A stretch of DNA of 11,086 bases from CAYSHJ01 sp964589725 (lineage in GTDB: Bacteria; Planctomycetota; Planctomycetia; Planctomycetales; Planctomycetaceae), in the NCBI GenBank assembly GCA_964589725.1, contig CAZPUJ010000542.1:1-11086 (forward strand), given 5' to 3'. The notes under the pieces were generated by a model. The model was given only the letters and a program-made list of their open reading frames with translations. It did not search any database and had not been told where the DNA came from. Positions 5,570 through 11,086 of the stretch are shown here, in pieces (positions within the stretch are counted from its first letter, which is position 1; every line of letters begins with the position of its first letter). The position numbers and the translations under genes are program-made.

Positions 5570-5884
5570 TGGCGATGACCTCGACTCCCCTCGGCCACCA
5601 ATCCCAAAGTAAAGGTGCTGCCGTAACCGACTTCGCTGACGGCTTTCAGCGTGTGCCACGGTTCTTTTCGAGAATGGCGTGTGAGAGTGCCAATCCCAAT
5701 CCGATGCCGCGGGCTTTAGTCGAGCGAAATGGATCGCGGATACGAGGCAGGTCTTCCGCCTTGATGCCGCAGCCCGTGTCGGTCACAGCGACCTCGATCT
5801 GGTCTTGCACATGCCGTGCCGAGAGGGTCAGTCGGCCGCCGTGGGACATCGCGTCACAGCCATTGCGGATCAGATTGTGCTGAA
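5570..5884 (-). pseudogene. Histidine kinase ATPase-domain remnant, frameshifted
   Basis: The minus frame from ~5884 gives the N box HNLIRNGCDAMSHGGRL, the G1 box VAVTDTGCGIKAEDLPRI, an F-box-like RDPFRSTKARG, and the G2 box GIGLGLALSHAILEKN. It then stops at TGA 5648-5646. Two extra bases near 5650-5652 explain the break: skipping them restores G-T-LKAVSEVGYGSTFTLGL, the normal end of HATPase_c domains. No sensor, dimerisation or phospho-His region is present; upstream of 5885 the sequence joins the tail of the lipoprotein gene. The restored frame has no stop before the response regulator start, so the original end is also lost. Its position directly before the response regulator indicates they were a two-component pair. 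Confidence 0.8.
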
Positions 5885-5906
5885 GACAATGGTTATTTAC
5901 TGTTCG

Positions 5907-6584
5907 CTACTTGTCACCAAGCTCCCATTCCAAGAAAAGCTCAACCTGTTCAGGGTGGCTGCGAAGAAGCTCGTCAATCTGGGCCGGGTCCAGCAGGCAC
6001 GATCGTTTGTCGCCTGCCACCACGAAACCTTGCGAGGCGATGATTTCGCCGCCCGCGACGACAAGGCGGGTCTCGGAGATGCCGTTGGCTTGCTGGTCTC
6101 TCAGCTCCTTAAAGGACGGCGGTGCTTTTGCAGCGGGCTTCTCTTCACGCGGCACCGGAATACTGAGCGAGAGTCTTCGCCGGTTGCCGTCCTGCGTGAA
6201 GCGGGCCTGGGCAAGCACCTCACCTTTTTCACCCTTGATCGTGCAAAAGTTCTCAAGTGCGGAGGCAGTTGCAAACCGCGCCGCGACAACCGTCGCATAT
6301 GGCTGCTCGCGCTGCACCCAGCGGGCTTCCAGCACCTCACCGCCCGCCTCGATGATTCGCACATAATCGGCGTCCTTGTGTGCATCGAACTCATCGGCGA
6401 ATTTCTTGAGTTCCTGCGTCCCCTTCTCGCCTTTCTCCGTCGAGCGAATGTTAGATTGAAATCTAATCCAGTCGGCAGAACCGTCCGGCCGAATCGTGAT
6501 GGTGGTCAGTTCGTCGCTCACAATGCATCCTGCGATGAGGATGATTGTGGCCGCTGCCGTTGAGAGGAAAGCTGTATTTTTCAT
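5907..6584 (-). CDS. Lipoprotein of unknown function
   Basis: The start is ATG 6584 (MKNTAFLSTAAATIILIAGC). It was chosen over the longer open frame because it begins a classic lipoprotein signal: basic n-region, hydrophobic core, and lipobox LIAG-C with C20 as the lipidation site. The mature part (~206 residues) begins IVSDELTTITIRPDGSADWI, which suggests a beta-rich domain, followed by a region rich in charged residues, and ends FLEWELGDK. No enzymatic motif is seen; the family is unrecognised. A weak GAGA lies about 10 bases upstream. Its stop (TAG 5909-5907) lies only ~22 bases from the kinase remnant, and the missing 5' part of that kinase should have stood between them, so a deletion ends here. 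Confidence 0.75.
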   Translation of the reverse strand: MKNTAFLSTAAATIILIAGCIVSDELTTITIRPDGSADWIRFQSNIRSTEKGEKGTQELKKFADEFDAHKDADYVRIIEAGGEVLEARWVQREQPYATVVAARFATASALENFCTIKGEKGEVLAQARFTQDGNRRRLSLSIPVPREEKPAAKAPPSFKELRDQQANGISETRLVVAGGEIIASQGFVVAGDKRSCLLDPAQIDELLRSHPEQVELFLEWELGDK

Positions 6585-6930
6585 GGCTGAAATCTCGCAA
6601 TCTGCCGCCGCAGTCGGGCATCGAAGGTGCGGGACCGACTTGCACCTCGGCGAATGGAACTCAGCAAGCAGCGAAGGCCGTGCCGAAACAAGAAGCGCGT
6701 AAAAAAAGGAAGAATCCTTTCTCGGCCACCGAGAATCGTGACTTCGCCGAGGGAATTGATGGTCATGAAGCGACTCGCATACGGTCTTTGACGAGCGAAT
6801 CTGTGCCATGCGCGCGCTCCGTGCGAAGGCGCACAGGCAACGGCGCGCTTTTCGCCTTTCATGCACCGCCCACCCGCTACCTGCTAGTTTTGGCACGCCC
6901 TTCCGACCGTGCTATTCCGAGTTGACTTCA
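6585..6930. other. Intergenic stretch upstream of the lipoprotein gene
   Basis: No protein-like frame or RNA gene is seen in these ~346 bases. A GC-rich inverted repeat with arms GCGCGC at 6812-6817 and 6843-6848 and an inner GTGC/GCAC pairing is followed on the plus strand by TTTTCGCC. No plus-strand gene ends here, so it may be a hairpin closing the MOSC transcript only loosely. The lipoprotein promoter must lie in this stretch, but I cannot assign -35/-10 boxes. Confidence 0.35.
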
Positions 6931-7572
6931 TTACCCAGCGTGTGCGATGCCGCTCGGTTGGCCCAAAATTAAAAATGAGGTATGGGGACTTCCTCGCCAC
7001 ATCGCCCATGAATTCTGTGAGCATGATGCCTGCCCAGCCGAGTCGAAGGTCGCACATGGTGTCGGAAATTCGGCCCCTCGACGGAAGTCGGTCTGGCTGG
7101 TTGTCCCCTCGCTTCCAATCCGGGCGATGGTCACTCCAGGACGGATCACACCACCACGAACGATGGATGCCATGTACCCACAGCGTCCGACAATGATTTC
7201 CTTCAGACGCGGGTCGATGGCGTCGAGAACGTAGCACGGCTTTCGTGGTGCTTCGAGCCGCACGATGACATCGCCGATTCCGAGCAGCGTGCCTGCGGGG
7301 AGTTCTTGGATGTGCAGCCCCTTCACGGTGAGATTCTCGCCGATGGATCCCGGTTCGAGAGGAAACCCTTCTTCGATGAGCTGCTGCAGAACCTCGATAT
7401 CGAAAAGGCTCAAGGCTCGGTCGGGGCGGTTGTGTTTTTCGTGAGCGTGCAGGTCTCCGCGAATACCCTCGGCACTCACTTCGACTTCAAGCAACGGACG
7501 CTTTGGAACACCGCCAGCCGATGAGCAAACGGCAACAACTCGCGGAGTCACGTGAGAATTTGATTCGTTCAT
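6931..7572 (-). CDS. MOSC-domain protein (YiiM/MoCo sulfurase C-terminal type) with odd tail
   Basis: The start is ATG 7572 with GAGGTCGGAG immediately before it. Residues 11-152 form a complete MOSC domain: VCSSAGGVPKRPL, GIRGDLHAH, the PGSIGENLTV segment at 74-83, GDVIVRLEAPRKPCYVLDAI with the conserved Cys113, and VRGGVIRPG. MOSC domains bind or transfer sulfur to metal-cofactor or small-molecule acceptors, classically molybdenum cofactor, and here C113 is the predicted sulfur carrier. Relatives end near IARIG; this protein runs a further ~60 residues (SEGTTSQTDFRR… to IAHAG) of low-complexity, unrelated sequence, as if the native stop had been lost. It begins 27 bases after the polyferredoxin stop and is probably in the same operon. 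Confidence 0.85.
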   Translation of the reverse strand: MNESNSHVTPRVVAVCSSAGGVPKRPLLEVEVSAEGIRGDLHAHEKHNRPDRALSLFDIEVLQQLIEEGFPLEPGSIGENLTVKGLHIQELPAGTLLGIGDVIVRLEAPRKPCYVLDAIDPRLKEIIVGRCGYMASIVRGGVIRPGVTIARIGSEGTTSQTDFRRGAEFPTPCATFDSAGQASCSQNSWAMWRGSPHTSFLILGQPSGIAHAG

Positions 7573-7579
7573 CTCCGAC

Positions 7580-7600
7580 CTCTGACTTCTGGACTCTGAC
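7580..7600. repeat. Short CTCTGAC direct repeat between the polyferredoxin and MOSC genes
   Basis: CTCTGAC occurs at 7580-7586 and 7594-7600, a 14-base period. On the minus strand this gives a GTCAGAGTCCAGAAGTCAGAG pattern that supplies the ribosome binding site of the MOSC gene. Such GTCAGAG/AGAAGTCAGAG low-complexity strings recur between genes in planctomycete genomes, from my recollection. Only two units are present here. Confidence 0.45.
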
Positions 7601-9630
7601 TACATTGCCGACGTACGCATTTCCATCGGTTGCTTGAGCAGCCACAGACTGAAGACGCTGAAGGCGATCATTCCCGCGAGCATGGGAATTTGACTCCGCA
7701 AGGCGGCATGGCGCGAGCCGAAGATTCGCACGGAAGTTCGTTGAGCCACCCATAAGCTGTAGACGTGGCCGACCAACACGAGCAGCACCTGCAGGCCCCA
7801 CAGCACGTCGAGTGAGACCAGGGGCGGGACGTTGCAGCGCGCGGTGCCGAACCAGTTTTGGCCCCAGCCGAAAGGATCGCTGATCAAAGCCACGACCTTC
7901 GGACCTTCCATTAGCAGATGCTCCAGGTTGTGGGCCAAATGATAGAACAATGCGATCGGCAGCAGGGCGTAGGCGTAACGCACGAAGTAGTCGCGAAACG
8001 TGAGCGGCTTGTCGGTCATGCGACTGCGACTGCGGCCGAGGACGCAGGACACCCACACCAACGCTGCGTAGATCAGAATCGGTGCAGCCATAATCGCGGC
8101 CATCCCCAGCGAAAACGAAAGCAATCGGCCGGCCGAGAACGACGAGTTCAGCCATTCGGTCAGTCGCGCCCAATTGGGAGTCATCGTCAGGCCGTGGAAC
8201 CCAGTGATCGACAGCATCAAGAGCGCGAGGTATGCCTCGTCCGTGCGCGGGCGGTGTTCGTGAACGAGATCCTCGCCCCACGGCCGCAGGTTCAACGCGA
8301 GGTTGTCGTGCGGACAGGCCTGCAAGCACTCGCTGCATTGGATGCAGTACGTGTTGGTCGACAGGTTGCCGGGGTACAGAAACGTTGGGCAGCCGTAGGC
8401 AGTCTCGCTGCCATGGACGCACTCTTTGGTTCGGCAGTCTTTGCAGACGGTCGCGTCCTTCGAGCGAATCTCTACGCCAGAGAACATCGCGTACAAGCCG
8501 CTGACTCGGCCGACCAGACAGGCGTAACGGCAGAATCCCTTCTTCTCGAACAGAAACGCGCTGACGATTGCCATCAGCAACATGGCGATCGCCAAATAGG
8601 CGGTGACCACCGGGCGCATCGTCACGCCGAAGCCTAGCTCGATCCACGTCAGTCCCACGAACAACACCGTCGCGATGACGACGTTCCGCGCGGCGTGCGG
8701 CCACTTCAGATTCAGGCTCAACCCTTCGTCGGACTTCTTCCAGAAACGGAGCTTTTCCATCCAACCGGCAACCGCGTCCCACGGGCAAATGAAACACCAG
8801 GCTTTGCCTGCAAACATGATCAAGATCACTAGCCCGCCCCACCACACGGTCCAAGTCAGGATCGGTGCGATATTCATGGCCGGGTTCTGATTGCCGAACA
8901 ACCCCGCTGCAATCACCAGGAAGAAGAGGCTGACGACGATCAGTTGCAGAGCGAACCGAAGGGGCCGCGATGTCACCAGCCAGCGAACGACTCGCGAGCT
9001 GAGCACGTTCATGCGATTCGGCAGAGCAGCGTAGCCACGTTCGCCAAAATGTGGGCCATTTGAAATCGAACTTGATTCGCCCACGCTCTGGCGAGCGTGG
9101 CTACTGGGAGTCGTTCCAAGAACAGGAAGTTGCCAGTCGTTGCGACGGCGACCGGCGGAGATGCGGTCGATGCTCTCGAACGTGCCGAAGCTCACGACCA
9201 GCACGCAGGCGATCGAGACGTAATACATCCACGACGGGATACCCCACATCGTATGCATGAAGAAGGCGGCCGGATCGGCTTTGAATTGCTGTCGATGCTC
9301 GTCGCCACAGAGCCGATACATCTTGCCGAGATACGTGGCGGTCTTGACCTCCGCCGCATCGAGCAGCGATTTGCAGACGACACAACGGTCGCCCAGATAC
9401 TTGCTCGGCGTGGCCGCAAACCGATCGCGGCACGACTTCGTACAGAAGTAATAGTCGTGCCCGTCGTGCTTGGCGGCGAACCCCCAGCTCGGCGTGACTT
9501 CCATGTGGCAGACCGGATCGATGTGCGTCTGGTTCGAGTCCACCTCGGGCTGACGATTCGACAACCAGACCGCGACTCCCATGGCGATCAGCAGCGAATA
9601 CGGCAGGAAGATTTTGAGCAAGGCTCGCAT
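7600..9630 (-). CDS. Membrane polyferredoxin with two N-terminal YHS-like domains (NapH/NosR-like)
   Basis: 676 residues from ATG 9630. A signal/TM segment spans ~5-23. A first YHS domain at ~38-80 (DPVCHMEV…YFCTKSCRDRF) is followed by a second, looser Cys pair domain at ~81-125 (DRCVVCKSLL…LCGDEHRQQF); both are periplasmic if the first helix is a signal anchor. YHS domains bind copper or other soft metals. The NapH/NosR-type core then has several TM helices with CFICP (279-283) and CRYAC (367-371). A cytoplasmic part carries Cys396/399/404/414 and the ferredoxin motif CIQCSECLQACP (429-440), about two [4Fe-4S] clusters. Later helices contain HLAHNLEH, possible haem ligands. Residues 176-200 come from an inserted palindrome. 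It lies 6 bases after the upstream ferredoxin gene. Electron delivery across the membrane to a periplasmic metal protein is inferred. Confidence 0.85.
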   Translation of the reverse strand: MRALLKIFLPYSLLIAMGVAVWLSNRQPEVDSNQTHIDPVCHMEVTPSWGFAAKHDGHDYYFCTKSCRDRFAATPSKYLGDRCVVCKSLLDAAEVKTATYLGKMYRLCGDEHRQQFKADPAAFFMHTMWGIPSWMYYVSIACVLVVSFGTFESIDRISAGRRRNDWQLPVLGTTPSSHARQSVGESSSISNGPHFGERGYAALPNRMNVLSSRVVRWLVTSRPLRFALQLIVVSLFFLVIAAGLFGNQNPAMNIAPILTWTVWWGGLVILIMFAGKAWCFICPWDAVAGWMEKLRFWKKSDEGLSLNLKWPHAARNVVIATVLFVGLTWIELGFGVTMRPVVTAYLAIAMLLMAIVSAFLFEKKGFCRYACLVGRVSGLYAMFSGVEIRSKDATVCKDCRTKECVHGSETAYGCPTFLYPGNLSTNTYCIQCSECLQACPHDNLALNLRPWGEDLVHEHRPRTDEAYLALLMLSITGFHGLTMTPNWARLTEWLNSSFSAGRLLSFSLGMAAIMAAPILIYAALVWVSCVLGRSRSRMTDKPLTFRDYFVRYAYALLPIALFYHLAHNLEHLLMEGPKVVALISDPFGWGQNWFGTARCNVPPLVSLDVLWGLQVLLVLVGHVYSLWVAQRTSVRIFGSRHAALRSQIPMLAGMIAFSVFSLWLLKQPMEMRTSAM
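9031..9104. repeat. Palindromic repeat element inside the polyferredoxin gene
   Basis: The left arm, 25 bases from 9031 (GTAGCCACGTTCGCC…), and the right arm, 25 bases ending at 9104 (…GGCGAGCGTGGCTAC), are inverted copies with 21 of 25 matches, separated by 24 bases. Each arm is itself a hairpin; the right arm holds CCACGCTC-TGGC-GAGCGTGG, a perfect 8-bp stem. This nested-hairpin layout is that of REP/MITE-like elements. Translation crosses it in frame (residues 176-200) without a stop. Confidence 0.75.
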
Positions 9631-9636
9631 GATTGG

Positions 9637-11086
9637 TCAGCGTTCCGAGGTCAAGAGATTGGTCGATGGATGAGGGGCTTCCACCGTTCGCTGATTCGCC
9701 GCTCGACGCCGATCACGTTTCAACTTCACCGCTCGCACAACCAGCAGAAAGATGCCCAACCCCGCGACGATCGCGATCACGACCGACTTCGTGGCGGTTG
9801 GCTCGCCGGCAATCATCAAGAACGGGATCACTTCCGGCTTGCCTTCGACTTCCATCGTCAGCTCGGCGATGTACTCACCGTCTTCAGGGAACGTCACGAA
9901 GTACCTGTGTTGGTTGCCGGATGGTTCATGAACAGTCGGCTCGAAGATGAGCGTATTCTCGCCGAACGTGGCCGTCTTCAAGGCTCGCAGCGATACCGGC
10001 AATTCATACGGCAGGCCGGTGTTGCGGTCCTTGATGTAGAACGCGATCGTCGTTCGCTCGCCGGGGACGGGATGACCGGGGAACGACGTCATGAGTAAGT
10101 CATAGGGGCCGGTCGTCGCGGGGTATTCCAGCGTCGGAGCCTGCGGGTAGTTTTCTTTGTACGAATAGTGCGGCAGGCCGAGGATGTGATGGGCTTGCGC
10201 CAATGACGATTGACCAATGACGAATGATGAAAGAATGACGAGTACCGAGTGACGAAGAATCTGAGCCGCCACCGTTCGGGTTTCGTTATTCGGCCTTCCT
10301 TCGTCATTGGGTATTTCGTCATTCGTCATTTGCCTCTGGTCATTCGTCATTCTGCTCACCGGCAACATGAACCGAAACCGCAACGCGTCGTCGTGGCAGG
10401 CTCGGACACAACTGCCGCAGTTGGTGCATTCCATTCCGGTGATCTGCACGAGCATCGGACGTAGGTCGAACTGGCAGACGCGGACGCACTCGCCGCATTG
10501 GACGCACTTGTTCTCGTCCCGTTCGACACGCACGACGCGGAAGCGGCCCAGCAGAGAATAGAGCGCGCCTCCGGGGCAGATGCAGCGGCACCACCAGCGC
10601 TTGCTCACGAACAGTTCGATCGCGCAGATCGCCAGGATCACATACGCGCCTATGCCGACTGTCGAGCCAAACACGAACAGATGCACCTCGCGGCTCATCA
10701 CGGCGGGTGGATAAAACAGCGCCACGAACGGCACGCCGGTCAGGCCGACCAAGCCCAGCACGACCGCCAGAATCAGGTACTTGTTCTTGAGCGAGAACTT
10801 GACATCACGCTCGCGAATCTCGGCGATGCGCAACAGACGGCGGCATCGATCGACGACCTCCAGCAGCGTGTTCATCGGACAAATCCAGCCGCAGAACACT
10901 CGACCGAGCAGCACGGTGATGGCGACCGGAATCAGCAACGACCAGAGCATCGGTTTGTAGAACGACCGGCTGCTCACGATCGCTTCGGCTCCGGCCAGCG
11001 GATCCGAGAGGCTGACACCGAACAGTCGCGCCGACCAGATCGTGCCTTGAGTCCGTTGCACCAGTTGTTGACGCCCCTCGTCTTTG
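9637..11086 (-). CDS. NapH-like 4Fe-4S membrane protein fused to a periplasmic C-terminal domain (5' end outside window)
   Basis: The frame is open at the right edge (first in-window residues KDEGRQQLVQ), so the true start is missing; residues below count from GTG 11061. TM helices near 41-53, 95-116 and 134-152 carry CGWICP (58-62) and CRCICP (158-163), as in NapH. Two [4Fe-4S] motifs follow: Cys186/189/192/196 (CVQCGECVRVC) and Cys212/215/218/222 (CTNCGSCVRAC). Residues 237-290 are repeat-derived. Then comes a soluble beta-rich domain beginning HHILGLPHYSYKENYPQ, resembling YtkA/FixH-like periplasmic domains, and a C-terminal TM anchor (VVIAIVAGLGIFLLVV) with a basic tail. It probably works with the double-YHS polyferredoxin encoded 6 bases downstream. 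In relatives the soluble domain may be a separate protein; whether this is one protein or two cannot be decided here. Confidence 0.8.
   Translation of the reverse strand, partial: KDEGRQQLVQRTQGTIWSARLFGVSLSDPLAGAEAIVSSRSFYKPMLWSLLIPVAITVLLGRVFCGWICPMNTLLEVVDRCRRLLRIAEIRERDVKFSLKNKYLILAVVLGLVGLTGVPFVALFYPPAVMSREVHLFVFGSTVGIGAYVILAICAIELFVSKRWWCRCICPGGALYSLLGRFRVVRVERDENKCVQCGECVRVCQFDLRPMLVQITGMECTNCGSCVRACHDDALRFRFMLPVSRMTNDQRQMTNDEIPNDEGRPNNETRTVAAQILRHSVLVILSSFVIGQSSLAQAHHILGLPHYSYKENYPQAPTLEYPATTGPYDLLMTSFPGHPVPGERTTIAFYIKDRNTGLPYELPVSLRALKTATFGENTLIFEPTVHEPSGNQHRYFVTFPEDGEYIAELTMEVEGKPEVIPFLMIAGEPTATKSVVIAIVAGLGIFLLVVRAVKLKRDRRRAANQRTVEAPHPSTNLLTSER
10195..10350. repeat. ATGACGAATGAC-type inverted repeat element within the NapH-like gene
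   Basis: On the minus strand the element starts with ATGACGAATGACCAGAGG and several AATGACGA units, passes a ~35-base non-repeated centre, and ends with GTCATT/CATTCGTCATTGGTC units, the inverse of the first arm. About 155 bases in total. It is free of stops in the coding frame. The arm with ATGACGAATGAC codes MTND-type hydrophilic residues, and the arm with GTCATT codes hydrophobic VI/FVI residues. Strings of this type are recurrent interspersed repeats in planctomycetes by my recollection. Confidence 0.7.

Noticed and set aside
5805..6563. 252-codon plus frame
   Set aside because: Antisense of the lipoprotein and kinase remnant; composition is typical of a shadow frame.
7487..8854. 455-codon minus frame rich in Arg
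   Set aside because: Overlaps the polyferredoxin in another frame; no domain, Arg-rich as expected of an off-frame in GC-rich DNA.
9097..10098. 333-codon plus frame
   Set aside because: Antisense to both ferredoxin genes; no motif or ribosome binding site.
10195..10350. CRISPR array from the repeated GTCATT/ATGAC units
   Set aside because: Units are short, irregularly spaced and inverted, with no uniform spacers.
7600..11086. Naming the ferredoxin genes nosR, napH or ccoG
   Set aside because: They lack the flavin domain of NosR and the typical FixG/CcoG ends, and no partner enzyme is visible; only the general NapH-like type is supported.

Overview
The window looks like a high-GC Planctomycetota chromosome. 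The pointers are the STAS protein, a response regulator resembling ANTAR regulators with a histidine kinase beside it, YHS plus NapH-like polyferredoxins, and low-complexity or palindromic repeats inserted into genes. This assignment is from family resemblance only. No 16S rRNA or other marker gene is present.

Left part (1-1770): a collapsed type I restriction-modification island, read on the minus strand. In transcription order it holds the C-terminus of HsdS, a four-helix-bundle (S23-type) protein with an in-frame TGA, a Fic protein joined to it in frame, and the first ~29 codons of HsdR. The hsdS/S23 and fic/hsdR junctions keep ATGA overlaps, so the ancestral operon order can still be read. 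Next to it, on the plus strand, is the 3' half of a tRNA-Arg(TCG), a typical integrase attachment site, followed by a strong hairpin.

Middle part (1770-5905): a four-TM membrane protein (minus), a gene-poor stretch, then on the plus strand a cytochrome c'-like protein, a universal stress protein broken by TAG, and a STAS protein. On the minus strand follow scraps of an NDP-forming acyl-CoA ligase joined to an RCK/TrkA-N domain, a broken CxC/CC small ORF, a response regulator that seems to have lost its ANTAR domain, and the ATPase end of a histidine kinase with a 2-nt frameshift. Together these resemble a former stress or low-oxygen regulatory cluster that is eroding.

Right part (5907-11086): mostly intact genes on the minus strand. 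A NapH-like ferredoxin fused to a periplasmic domain runs off the right edge. It is followed after 6 nt by a double-YHS polyferredoxin, after 27 nt by a MOSC protein, and after 346 bases by a lipoprotein. The first three probably form an operon for membrane electron transfer linked to metal handling, perhaps copper; the substrate is not visible. Both ferredoxin genes carry a repeat element read in frame. One adds a 25-residue linker. The other supplies a hydrophilic stretch and then a hydrophobic stretch just before the periplasmic domain. These in-frame repeats, together with the dense set of gene fragments on the left, are the most interesting content.
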